Assembly (NCBI GenBank): GCA_028281675.1
Contig: JANQJL010000010.1
Span: forward strand, 1-33,094
Source: Simkaniaceae bacterium
Lineage (GTDB): Bacteria; Chlamydiota; Chlamydiia; Chlamydiales; Simkaniaceae
DNA length: 33,094 bases
Direction of reading: 5' to 3'
Under the pieces are notes generated by a model, which searched no databases, was not told where the DNA came from, and was given only the letters and a program-made list of their open reading frames with translations. The translations under genes and the position numbers were made by a program. Every line of letters starts with the position of its first letter. Position 1 is the first letter of the stretch. Below, one piece after another: positions 16,671 through 24,424 of this stretch.

Positions 16671-17941
16671 GCATAGAACTAAGTATCATAGCAATTATCG
16701 CTTTCTCCTTTATCGGCAGTTTACTTGCCGGAATCATCCTCTTTACGAGAAAAAAGTTAGTCAGTACAGCTCCTTGCAGGATTGAGATTAATGAAAACCC
16801 AGAGCTTACAAAAGAGGTTGAAGGGGGGAAGACCCTTCTTGCGGCCCTCACAGAGAAGGGAATAGCGATTCCTTCTCCTTGCGGTGGGAAAGCGACTTGC
16901 AAACAGTGTCGCGTTCAGGTTGTGAAAGGTGGGGGCGATATTCTAGAAACTGATAAAGCAAGCTTTACCCCTAAACAGCTCCGAGAGGGGTGGCGTCTTT
17001 CATGTCAATGCAAGGTAAAACATGATTTAGGATTAAAACTTCCAGAAGCACTTTTGACTCTTAGAGAATTTAAGGGAAGAGTGATTTCGAATCAAAATGT
17101 TGCAACGTTTATTAAGGAACTTATCGTTGAAATTCCTGAAACGGAGAGCCTCAACTATGTCCCTGGAGATTATCTACAGATTCATGTTCCCGATTTTAAA
17201 ACGAATACGGAGGATTGGAAAGAGACAATGGAAGAAGGGTACTACGAAGATTGGGAGAAGCTCTCCCTTTTTGGTCAGAACATAGAGTTTAAAGATGAAG
17301 GGGTGATCCGCGCCTATTCGATGGCTTCTTATCCAGCAGAAGGCAACATCTTAAAGTTTAATGTTCGGATTGCATTGCCTCCAATTATAAAGGGACATTT
17401 GGCATCTGGTATTTCTTGGGGAACTTGCTCTTCTTATATTTTTGGTCTTAAGGAAGGGGAGGAAATAAGACTTTCTGGTCCTTATGGAGAGTCCCATATG
17501 ATTGAAGGGGATCAAGAACTTGTTTTTTTAATTGGTGGGGCAGGGTCTTCATTTGGAAGAAGTCATATTCTCGATCTTTTTAAGACAAAGAAGACAAAGA
17601 GAAAGGTGACACTTTGGTATGGAGCGCGCTCTTTAAAAGAGAATATCTATCAAGAGGAATACCAGCTGCTCGATAAAGAATTCGCTAATTTTTTCTATCA
17701 TCTGGTATTATCTGAACCAACAAACGAGGACCTTGAAGGGGGCTGGCCGCAAGAGGATCCTGTAAGAACAAATTACCTCTTCAAAGCCTTTGAGAGAGGG
17801 CAACTCAATGAAATGGAAGAACCTGAAAACGCCCTCTACTATGTATGTGGACCCCCTCTGCATAATAGTAGTGTAATGAAACTTCTCGATGATTATGGCG
17901 TCCCAAAAGAAAACATAATATTAGATGATTTTGGTAATTAG
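16667..17941 (+). CDS. nqrF: Na+-translocating NADH:quinone reductase subunit F
   Basis: NqrF is the NADH-oxidising entry subunit of the Na+-NQR complex, passing electrons from NADH via FAD and a [2Fe-2S] cluster. The 424-aa protein shows one N-terminal membrane helix (about 5-26), a ferredoxin domain with cysteines at 72, 78, 81 and 113, the FAD motif RAYSMASYP near 215, and a C-terminal NADH domain ending in YVCGPPLHNSSVMKLL and LDDFGN. The nucleotide loop reads GGAGSSFGRSH where the family usually has GGAGMAPMRSH. The other nqr genes are not here; nqrF apart from nqrBCDE is normal in chlamydiae. It overlaps the coiled-coil gene by four bases and precedes nadE by 49. Confidence 0.96.
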   Translation: MSIELSIIAIIAFSFIGSLLAGIILFTRKKLVSTAPCRIEINENPELTKEVEGGKTLLAALTEKGIAIPSPCGGKATCKQCRVQVVKGGGDILETDKASFTPKQLREGWRLSCQCKVKHDLGLKLPEALLTLREFKGRVISNQNVATFIKELIVEIPETESLNYVPGDYLQIHVPDFKTNTEDWKETMEEGYYEDWEKLSLFGQNIEFKDEGVIRAYSMASYPAEGNILKFNVRIALPPIIKGHLASGISWGTCSSYIFGLKEGEEIRLSGPYGESHMIEGDQELVFLIGGAGSSFGRSHILDLFKTKKTKRKVTLWYGARSLKENIYQEEYQLLDKEFANFFYHLVLSEPTNEDLEGGWPQEDPVRTNYLFKAFERGQLNEMEEPENALYYVCGPPLHNSSVMKLLDDYGVPKENIILDDFGN

Positions 17942-17990
17942 ATAAGGCTAAAAGATGAATAAAAGAAATTTAACTACCCTCTCTTAAACT

Positions 17991-19631
17991 ATGAAAATAT
18001 TGGTAGCGCAGAGAAACCCCATTGTTGGGGATATAGACGGAAATACAGCAAAAATTCTAGAGAGTATGGATCAAGCGCGGGAAAAGGGTGTTGATCTCGT
18101 CATGTTTGGTGAGCTCATGCTCTGTGGTTATCCTCCAGAGGATTTAGTTTACCATAGCACCTTTATTGACTCTATGGAGCTTCATCTAGAACGGATAGTG
18201 AAAGCCTCAAAAGGGATAACAGCAATTGTGGGGCTAATTCGTCGCAATATTGAAGAAGGGGAAAAACATCTCCTCAATAGTGCTGCGGTGGTTCAAGATG
18301 GACATCTCTTAGGGTTTCAAGATAAGTGGCTCCTCCCGACCTATGATGTTTTTGAAGAGCGGCGCTATTTTGAACCTGGAACGAAAACGCGTATTTGGGA
18401 AGTAGGGGGAAAGCGGGTAGGACTCATCATTTGCGAAGATATTTGGCAGCATGCCGGTTATGTTGGCTATACCCGTTATGGAAGGGATCCTGTTCAAGCA
18501 CTTGTTGAACACAAGCCTGATGTTTTATTAAATATCTCTGCATCTCCTTATCAATTTCAGAAACCTGATATTCGGGTGAATGTTTGTGCAAAAGCAGCAA
18601 AAACTTTGCAATGTCCTGTTATTATGTGTTGCCAAGTGGGCGCTAATGGGCAGATTATTTTCGATGGGTATAGCGTCTATGTCAACGCAAAAGGGGAGCT
18701 TTGTCAGCTTGCAAAAGGGTTTGCAGAAGATGCGATGGTTGTTGATTTAGAGGCGGTCTCTTGTGCTGTCCCTTTTGAATATGAATCGATGTCAAACCTT
18801 CTCAGTGCCCTTCAGCTTGGAGTAAAAGACTACTTTCATAAGTTGGGCTTTAAAAAAGCATGTCTAGGACTTTCTGGAGGGATTGACTCAGCGCTTGTTG
18901 CCTATATTGCTGCAAAGGCGCTAGGTCCTGAAAATGTTTTAGGGATTAGCATGCCCTCTTGCTACACCACGAGCCAAAGTCAAAAAGATGCTCCTGAGCT
19001 AGCTAAAAATCTAGGGATGGAGTTTTTGGAAATCCCCATTAAAGAACCCTTTGATGCTTATCTCCATCTCCTTGAGCCCTATTTTAAAGGAAAAGAGGGA
19101 GATACCACCGAGGAGAATCTTCAAGCGCGGATCCGTGGGATGATCCTGATGGCCCTATCTAATAAGCATGGTTATATTAATCTGAGCACGGGAAATAAAA
19201 GTGAAGTGGCCCTTGGTTACGCAACCCTTTATGGCGATATGTGTGGAGGATTAGGGGTGATTGGGGATGTGACGAAAACGCGCGTTTATGATCTTTGTAG
19301 ACACATTAATAAAATAGAAAAGAAGGAAATCATCCCCGATTCGATCATTACCAAACCCCCCTCTGCAGAGCTCCGCCACGATCAAATCGACCTAGATTCT
19401 CTCCCGGAATATGGGGTGATCGACAATGTTCTCGAAGGGTACGTAGAGAACTATCTATCGATCGATGAAATTGCTGAGAAGTATCAGGTTGCTCAAGAAC
19501 AAGTTCTGGAGCTTATCCAAAAGATTCATGCTGCAGAATACAAAAGGCGGCAAGGGCCGCCTATCTTAAGAGTCTCCAAAAAGTCGTTTGGGGTCGGTCG
19601 CCGCTATCCTATTGTTCAAAAGTGGTTGTAG
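17991..19631 (+). CDS. nadE: Glutamine-dependent NAD+ synthetase
   Basis: NadE amidates nicotinic acid adenine dinucleotide to NAD+ using ATP and ammonia taken from glutamine. The 546-aa protein has an N-terminal nitrilase-type glutaminase domain with the triad Glu41, Lys112 and Cys148 (GLIICEDIW), and a C-terminal synthetase domain with the ATP pyrophosphatase loop SGGIDS beginning at residue 295 and the NLSTGNKSE segment near 400. The length matches the bifunctional form (about 540 aa). The ATG has no evident ribosome binding site. It lies 49 bases after nqrF on the same strand, so cofactor synthesis and NADH oxidation may be co-transcribed. Its last 66 bases overlap the end of the opposing gene. 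Confidence 0.96.
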   Translation: MKILVAQRNPIVGDIDGNTAKILESMDQAREKGVDLVMFGELMLCGYPPEDLVYHSTFIDSMELHLERIVKASKGITAIVGLIRRNIEEGEKHLLNSAAVVQDGHLLGFQDKWLLPTYDVFEERRYFEPGTKTRIWEVGGKRVGLIICEDIWQHAGYVGYTRYGRDPVQALVEHKPDVLLNISASPYQFQKPDIRVNVCAKAAKTLQCPVIMCCQVGANGQIIFDGYSVYVNAKGELCQLAKGFAEDAMVVDLEAVSCAVPFEYESMSNLLSALQLGVKDYFHKLGFKKACLGLSGGIDSALVAYIAAKALGPENVLGISMPSCYTTSQSQKDAPELAKNLGMEFLEIPIKEPFDAYLHLLEPYFKGKEGDTTEENLQARIRGMILMALSNKHGYINLSTGNKSEVALGYATLYGDMCGGLGVIGDVTKTRVYDLCRHINKIEKKEIIPDSIITKPPSAELRHDQIDLDSLPEYGVIDNVLEGYVENYLSIDEIAEKYQVAQEQVLELIQKIHAAEYKRRQGPPILRVSKKSFGVGRRYPIVQKWL

Positions 19632-20018
19632 CACTGCATGGACAAGGGCATTTGCCATGAAAAACCCTGTAGCAATCGCGTAGTTCTTTCTAAGAAGGGT
19701 TGCAACTAAGTAAATCTTTTGCAGCGCAAAGCTATCCTGATTAGTCATTCCTAAAAGGGCCCCTTTTTGTGGAGTCTGAACCCTTTGATTATCGTAAAAG
19801 GAAATAATAAGTCCTGCCGTAGCCCCGCAACCAAGGAGTGCCTTATCAGAATTTTGATAAGCAAAGTAACCCATCGCTACAAAGCTTACCCCTGTGATCA
19901 AGTGGGCAATAGATTGGGGGATTTTTTGTTGAAGCTTCTCTAGCCCAACTGCTCGCTCAGCTCCTTGATACAATTGAATGAGTTCATTAAAAAAATTTAA
20001 AAAATTTGGTTGTTCCAT
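19566..20018 (-). CDS. Hypothetical protein with paired hydrophobic segments, 150 aa
   Basis: An unrecognised small membrane protein. Hydrophobic stretches at about residues 35-55 and 60-77 form a close pair, and a third lies near 115-133. There is no signal peptide. The close pair is Inc-like, as seen in many chlamydial inclusion proteins, but this is weak evidence. Its 3' end overlaps the tail of nadE by 66 bases in convergent orientation; both reading frames remain open, and the last 22 residues are encoded antisense to the NadE C-terminus. It is followed after 59 bases of divergent spacing by epmA, which points the same way. Confidence 0.6.
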   Translation of the reverse strand: MEQPNFLNFFNELIQLYQGAERAVGLEKLQQKIPQSIAHLITGVSFVAMGYFAYQNSDKALLGCGATAGLIISFYDNQRVQTPQKGALLGMTNQDSFALQKIYLVATLLRKNYAIATGFFMANALVHAVLQPLLNNRIAATDPKRLFGDS

Positions 20019-20077
20019 ACCTAAACCTCTGGTTTTTTCGAGGGAAGTATACCATGAAGGCTTAAAGTTTAAAATGT

Positions 20078-20926
20078 TTAAAATAATTGATTTAAGCCAA
20101 GCTTGAGCATGAGAAGACGATCAAATCCCAGGGCGATACCATAACAATCGGGAAGCCCTTTTTCGAGAGCCTCAATAAACTCAGGATCAAGGGGAAGCGG
20201 ATCCTTCCCAAGAGCTATCCGCTCTTCATTCGATCTGATTAAACGGTTTTTTTGCTCACCCGGATCGATGAGTTCGTGGTATCCATTGCCGAGTTCGATT
20301 CCGTTAAAATAAAACTCGAATCGCTCAGCAACCTCGACACCATCAATACTCTTTATTTGAGCGAGGGCTGCTTGTTCTTTGGGGTAATCAGTGATAACCG
20401 TTATCCGATCCTTCCCAAGCTTTGGCTCAACGTTACATCCCCAGATAATATTAGAATCACGGCTCTCAAGATTTTTAGATGATCCATACCTTGCAAAAGC
20501 CTCAGAGTAGGTAAGGATTTCATAAGACTGGCTCCCTAGAAATAAAGACAAAAGTTCAAGGTTTTCTTTCAAGAAGGAATCAAAAGTTGCTTCGGTGCGG
20601 TACCATTCAATCATGGTAAATTCCGGGCGATGCAAACGTCCCACTTCATCTTTTCGAAAGACATGCCCCAATTGGTAAATGTCGCCAGATCCTTCTGCCA
20701 AGAGTTTTTTCATTCCATACTCAGGGCTTGAATGGAGATAGCCCCTTTCATTTTCTGAAAAGTCTACTTCAAACAAATCGATATGGGTATCAATAGGAGC
20801 GTAGGTAGAGAGGAGGGGAGTGTCAACTTCCAAAACCTGGCGCTGATCAAAAAAGTTACGCACCTCTTTTAGACTTTTGGCACGAGCGAAGAGTTGGTCC
20901 CTTTTATTCTTTGACGCGAGAGACAT
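20078..20926 (-). CDS. epmA: Elongation factor P--(R)-beta-lysine ligase (EpmA, PoxA/GenX)
   Basis: EpmA is a lysyl-tRNA-synthetase paralog that attaches (beta-)lysine to EF-P. The protein of about 282 aa contains only a class II catalytic core: motif 1 near DTPLLS, motif 2 FRKDEVGRLHRPEFTMIEWYR near 95-115, and motif 3 GIALGFDRLLML at the C-terminus. The tRNA anticodon-binding domain is absent, which distinguishes it from LysS. I chose the ATG at 20926 because GGGAG lies just upstream and MSLASKNKRDQLFARA matches the usual N-terminus; an upstream ATG at 20971 is inside efp. It overlaps efp by 23 bases. The lysine aminomutase EpmB is not in the window. Confidence 0.93.
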   Translation of the reverse strand: MSLASKNKRDQLFARAKSLKEVRNFFDQRQVLEVDTPLLSTYAPIDTHIDLFEVDFSENERGYLHSSPEYGMKKLLAEGSGDIYQLGHVFRKDEVGRLHRPEFTMIEWYRTEATFDSFLKENLELLSLFLGSQSYEILTYSEAFARYGSSKNLESRDSNIIWGCNVEPKLGKDRITVITDYPKEQAALAQIKSIDGVEVAERFEFYFNGIELGNGYHELIDPGEQKNRLIRSNEERIALGKDPLPLDPEFIEALEKGLPDCYGIALGFDRLLMLKLGLNQLF

Positions 20927-21476
20927 ACTCTCCCGTTCGGGTGTCAACTTTAACAAGCTCTCCTTCATCAATGAAGATAGGGATTTGGATCAATGCGCCA
21001 GTGTCGGTCTTTGCAGGCTTTAGAACCCGTCCTGATGCGGTATCTCCCCGTGCACCTGGCGCTGTTTCAGTGATTGTCATATTGAGAAACGTGGGAGGAA
21101 TGACATCAACAACAGTTCCCTTGTAAAAGGTAAGGTCATAGACGGTGTCATCCATCATGTAGGGCTCTTTGTCATCGACCACACTGAGAGGGACGTTAAT
21201 TTGCTCATAGGTTTGATCGTGCATAAAGACGATGCTATCCCCCTCCCTGTAAAGCATCCGCATCTGCGTCTCTTCTACATCTGCAAGGTCGAGTTTTTCA
21301 TTTGACTTAAAGGTCCTTTCAACGACCCGCCCCGACATCAGATGTTTGAGTTTTGTCCGAGTAAAGGCTTGCCCCTTTCCAGGTTTTACAAACTCGACAC
21401 CAACGATCGTGTAGGGCTCCCCATCGATCTCAACTTTCAACCCATTTTTAAATTCATTTGTACCAACTTGTGGCAT
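20904..21476 (-). CDS. efp: Translation elongation factor P
   Basis: EF-P binds between the P and E sites of the ribosome and relieves stalling at proline runs. The 190-aa length and the three-domain order (KOW-like N-domain and two OB domains) are normal. The modification loop VKPGKGQAF places Lys at position 34, the residue that EpmA lysylates. The C-terminal signature region VLKPAKTDTGALIQIPIFI is intact. The ribosome binding site is weak (ACGGATG region). It is upstream of and overlapping epmA, so factor and modifying enzyme are co-expressed. Confidence 0.97.
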   Translation of the reverse strand: MPQVGTNEFKNGLKVEIDGEPYTIVGVEFVKPGKGQAFTRTKLKHLMSGRVVERTFKSNEKLDLADVEETQMRMLYREGDSIVFMHDQTYEQINVPLSVVDDKEPYMMDDTVYDLTFYKGTVVDVIPPTFLNMTITETAPGARGDTASGRVLKPAKTDTGALIQIPIFIDEGELVKVDTRTGEYVSRVKE

Positions 21477-21508
21477 AAATCATCCGTTTTCACCAAAATC
21501 AAAGAACC

Positions 21509-21538
21509 AGTATCCTTAAAACGGCCACAAAAAGTCAA
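21509..21538 (-). promoter_or_regulatory. Candidate efp-epmA promoter
   Basis: On the minus strand TTGACT (21533-21538) is followed after 18 bases by GATACT (21509-21514), about 33 bases before the efp ATG. The -35 box overlaps the stop region of the upstream orphan gene. Confidence 0.5.
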
Positions 21539-21900
21539 GAGCAGCTTTCAGTTGTATTTCCATTTGTTGCTGCGCTCCACCCTTGAGCAGCGGTGTAGAT
21601 AATCGATGCTGCATAAACAAGGGGGGCACCTTGCACAATAAGCCTGAATTCATTCCGGAAATTCAAAGGGGCAAACCCTGTGATAAATTTACCGAAAAGT
21701 ACCAATGAAAGGGCCATCACAGATGCTTTGGTGCAAGCAACAATGGGGTGGAAGTTTGGATTGGCTCCATTGACGTCATAATGAGCATTGGCATGCATAT
21801 CATGAAAATATCTACCAACGACTGTGTAATGTTCTTGAGGACTTTGCACCCCCTTAGATATATCCCCAAAAATGTACTTTTCGACTTGTTGATCAATCAT
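21535..21900 (-). CDS. Hypothetical protein, 121 aa
   Basis: Unrecognised. AAGGAAA lies about six bases before the ATG. The N-terminal half is polar and histidine-rich (YFHDMHANAHYD near residues 31-42). The second half has two hydrophobic stretches at about 61-75 and 88-107 separated by a short polar stretch. It could be a small membrane protein with both ends on the same side. It follows the 223-aa orphan by 47 bases on the same strand and precedes efp by 58, so it may be the second gene of a two-gene unit. No function can be assigned. Confidence 0.55.
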   Translation of the reverse strand: MIDQQVEKYIFGDISKGVQSPQEHYTVVGRYFHDMHANAHYDVNGANPNFHPIVACTKASVMALSLVLFGKFITGFAPLNFRNEFRLIVQGAPLVYAASIIYTAAQGWSAATNGNTTESCS

Positions 21901-21947
21901 AACGTTTTCCTTCTGTTTTATTCCTCTACATAAGGAGGGGTTTATTT

Positions 21948-22619
21948 TTAGTTTGGTATGGCCAATCTCTGAGCTATTGATGCTATTGCTGAAACCTGAT
22001 CATTGAGAGTATTTAATTGTCCTTGGAGAATATCTAATTGTTCTTGTGTAGCAACAGCTTCAATATTTCGAATAACACCCTCCATTAATGTGATCATTGT
22101 TGCTCTAGTTTCAGAAACCTTATTTCTTTTTTGGTCAGCAGAAGCTATAATAGAAGCTTTAAGATCTCTAGAACTATCTTGGAGTTTTTTAGAACTATCC
22201 TGGAGTTCTTTAGAACTATCTTTAACAACTTGTGATAGTGCTTGAAAGAGGTCATGGAATTGTTCCATTTGAGTTGTTAGTTGCGCTCTTTCATCGGCAG
22301 TTAGTTCTCTTAGGTCCATACCAATTTGTTCAAATTCTCCAAGCAAACTCTTGAGACGTCTATTTTCCGTGCTAAAGTCTGCTACGTTTGCAGAGAAGGC
22401 TTTCTTGAAAACTGCATCAGAGTTCAACCATATAACGAAACCGGCTGTCAGGTTGACCGTTGCTTGAGTCATCCCTCCTTTACTGGTTTGGTAAAGTGCA
22501 TTAGCAACAACCATATAAGCTACAGCTTCAATCAGTCCTTTTTTTGCAGTATCTATATCGCTAAGGCTGCTGAAAGCGTTAAATGCATCAACGAATTTAG
22601 CAACTGCTGTCGACGCCAT
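21948..22619 (-). CDS. Hypothetical protein with heptad repeats, 223 aa
   Basis: Unrecognised. A very strong ribosome binding site (AAGGAGGT) precedes the ATG. Residues about 28-45 and 52-66 are moderately hydrophobic and may form a hairpin in a membrane. The remainder is helical: three nearly perfect 7-residue units (DSSKELQ, DSSKKLQ, DSSRDLK) lie near residues 133-153, and the C-terminal end (LDILQGQLNTLNDQVSAIAS) also follows coiled-coil spacing. The layout of a short hydrophobic pair followed by a coiled coil resembles chlamydial Inc or secreted helical proteins. A promoter candidate lies at 22651-22680. Confidence 0.65.
   Translation of the reverse strand: MASTAVAKFVDAFNAFSSLSDIDTAKKGLIEAVAYMVVANALYQTSKGGMTQATVNLTAGFVIWLNSDAVFKKAFSANVADFSTENRRLKSLLGEFEQIGMDLRELTADERAQLTTQMEQFHDLFQALSQVVKDSSKELQDSSKKLQDSSRDLKASIIASADQKRNKVSETRATMITLMEGVIRNIEAVATQEQLDILQGQLNTLNDQVSAIASIAQRLAIPN
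22171..22222. repeat. 21-bp tandem repeat inside the 223-aa gene
   Basis: Two full 21-base units and part of a third (each beginning GAACTATC on the plus strand) encode the DSS-type heptads. The period is exactly seven codons, so unit gain or loss keeps the frame and the coiled coil in register. Confidence 0.8.
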
Positions 22620-22650
22620 GTTTTACCTCCTTCGTCTAGGTTTTGCAAAA

Positions 22651-22680
22651 ATGGTAAATAATTTATGGGAATTGTGTAAA
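22651..22680 (-). promoter_or_regulatory. Candidate promoter of the 223-aa gene
   Basis: On the minus strand TTTACA (22675-22680) is followed after 18 bases by TACCAT (22651-22656), about 30 bases before the ATG. Confidence 0.4.
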
Positions 22681-22791
22681 GAAAAAATTGAATCTGTATG
22701 AAAAATTCGCTTTTCTGTATGAGATAAAGAATGCATGGCAACGAAGATGCAAGAAGAGGGATTTGCGAGAGAAACGCTCGAACGGTGTTAG

Positions 22792-22823
22792 GTCAAATAG
22801 AGAAGTTATTTATTTACGGGCCC
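22792..22823. repeat. Solo arm of the GGGCCCGTAAATAAATAA repeat
   Basis: GTCAAATAGAGAAG followed by TTATTTATTTACGGGCCC equals the outer arm of the repeat family seen at 6899-6984 and 30484-30531. The opposite arm is missing. No start codon lies at the distance seen for mfd and the NTT-like gene. It is in the 416-base gap between the 223-aa gene and the NSS pair. Confidence 0.8.
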
Positions 22824-22851
22824 TTACCACCGTAACATCGGTATGTGACGC

Positions 22852-22880
22852 TTGACACCTAATCTTTAATCATCTATCAT
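22852..22880 (+). promoter_or_regulatory. Near-consensus promoter of the tandem NSS operon
   Basis: A perfect TTGACA (22852-22857), a 17-base spacer and TATCAT (22875-22880) form the best promoter in the window. Transcription would begin near 22887, giving a leader of about 150 bases before the ATG at 23036. The leader begins with a small perfect hairpin (CATGTG, GAA, CACATG at 22894-22908), contains a weak hairpin followed by Ts at 22980-22996, and carries a copy of a dispersed 25-bp repeat. Confidence 0.65.
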
Positions 22881-22998
22881 TCTAAAGAAATTACATGTGG
22901 AACACATGCTTTCATACAATCAGACCTCATATATCAATTCATCGCGCAGCTCCGGGACAACGATCCCAAGCTTGTTTTGATGATCCAATCATTTTTAA

Positions 22999-23023
22999 CC
23001 CAAGTTCCGGATTTTGTGGGTGG
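22999..23023. repeat. 25-bp copy of the third repeat family
   Basis: These 25 bases are identical to 3587-3611, the outer arm of the palindrome between maeA and the J-domain gene. Here only one arm is present, ending 12 bases before the NSS start codon, with the ribosome binding site AGAGG immediately after it. Confidence 0.85.
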
Positions 23024-23035
23024 TAACTAGAGGTC

Positions 23036-24424
23036 ATGATGAATCAAGTTAGAGAACATTGGACAGGACGTATTGGTTTCTTGATGGCGGCAATTGGGTC
23101 GGCTATCGGTCTTGGTATTCTTTGGAAGTTCCCTTATACCGTTGGTGAAAATGGAGGAGGACTCTTTCTCCTTTCTTACTTCTTATGTTTGATTATTGTC
23201 GGAATCCCTATCTTCATTGCTGAAATTATTTTAGGACGGAGTAGTCAACGGGCAGCGGTGGGTGCTTATGCATTTCATGATCGGAAAAGGGCTGGATGGA
23301 AGGTGACGGGTTGGTTTGGGGTTTTGGCTTCTTTTTTGATCATGTCATTTTATAGTGTGATTGCGGGTTGGGGGATGAGCTACATTTTGATGTCGCTGAA
23401 TGGATTTTATCAAAACCTAAGTGGGGAAGAAGTGGCAGAGGCCTATCAGACCCTCTCAATATCAGGTGATATTTCCCTATTTTGGCATTTTTTATTCACC
23501 TTGATCACCACAGCAATTGTTTTAACAGGGGTTCGAAAAGGGATCGAACGGTGGGCAAAGATTATGACCAAAATATTGCTGGTTTTACTTGTTCTTCTGT
23601 TTCTCTATACCTTAACATTGGATGGGTTTGGACAGGCAGTCCAGTTTATCTTTAAGCCTAACCCGGAAGCTTTTAAACTCTCGAGCGCGATTGAAGCTCT
23701 GGGGCTTGCCTTTTGGACACTTAGCATTGGGCAGGGGATTATGATTAGTTATGGAAGTTACATGAAACGGTCCTATAGCGTGGTCCAAATGTGCGGTATT
23801 GTTGCTTTTTCTGTCATTGTAGTCTCTATCCTGGCGGCGCTGATGATTTTCCCCGTTGTCTTTACCTTTGGTCTGGAGCCGCAGGCAGGTCCAGGACTCA
23901 TTTTTAAAACCCTTCCCTATCTTTTTGCAAAACTTCCTGGTTCTCTTGTCCTAAGTACGATGTTCTTCACTCTCTTTGTTTTTACTGCACTGACATCAGC
24001 GATTCCCCTTATTGAAGTTGTTACGTCCAACATCATGGAGCTTAAGAATATCTCGCGGAAGAAAGGAGCAGTGATGGTAGGATCTGCAACCTTTATCTTT
24101 GGAATTCCTAGCGCTTTTTCAAACTCTTCAACGATTTTCCCCGATTGGGCTGCGATCTACGGGATGAACTTTTTAGAGACGATCAATAGCCTAGTTTCGA
24201 TTTGGGTTATCCCTGTAGGAGGGCTTTTAAGTGCTTTCTTTGTGGGATGGGTCATGGAAAAGAAGATTTCCCAGGAGGAATTTTCCTTTGGGACCCGACT
24301 TAATTTTCTCTATCTACCTTGGAGGTTTTTCCTCCGTTGGATCGTCCCAATAACCATTATGATTATTATTGTTCAAAAAAGTGGCCTTTATAATTTTGAT
24401 CGCTTACTCAGAGGGGGACTATGA
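23036..24424 (+). CDS. NSS family sodium symporter 2
   Basis: This 462-aa LeuT-fold transporter has about 11-12 helices. Broken helix 1 reads GSAIGLGILWKFPY, then GENGGGLF; helix 6 reads FWTLSIGQGIMISYGSY; GVRKGIERWAKI precedes helix 5. The LeuT sodium ligand Asn27 is Ile here, while the Thr and Ser of the helix 6 break are kept. It is closely related to the next gene along its whole length (for example the shared stretch SFLIMSFYSVIAGWGMSYIL), so the pair arose by tandem duplication. Its stop overlaps the next start (ATGA). AGAGG precedes the ATG and a strong promoter lies at 22852. Amino-acid substrate unknown. Confidence 0.93.
   Translation: MMNQVREHWTGRIGFLMAAIGSAIGLGILWKFPYTVGENGGGLFLLSYFLCLIIVGIPIFIAEIILGRSSQRAAVGAYAFHDRKRAGWKVTGWFGVLASFLIMSFYSVIAGWGMSYILMSLNGFYQNLSGEEVAEAYQTLSISGDISLFWHFLFTLITTAIVLTGVRKGIERWAKIMTKILLVLLVLLFLYTLTLDGFGQAVQFIFKPNPEAFKLSSAIEALGLAFWTLSIGQGIMISYGSYMKRSYSVVQMCGIVAFSVIVVSILAALMIFPVVFTFGLEPQAGPGLIFKTLPYLFAKLPGSLVLSTMFFTLFVFTALTSAIPLIEVVTSNIMELKNISRKKGAVMVGSATFIFGIPSAFSNSSTIFPDWAAIYGMNFLETINSLVSIWVIPVGGLLSAFFVGWVMEKKISQEEFSFGTRLNFLYLPWRFFLRWIVPITIMIIIVQKSGLYNFDRLLRGGL

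Noticed and set aside
22171-22222. 21-bp tandem repeat considered as a CRISPR-like array
   Set aside because: The units are contiguous without spacers and in frame within a coiled-coil gene.
22863-23030. Open 55-codon plus-strand stretch (FIAQLRDNDPKLVLMIQSFL) read as a gene remnant
   Set aside because: It has no start codon near its beginning, and a near-consensus promoter with its leader occupies the same interval. The stretch ends in a repeat. Possible as a remnant but not supported.
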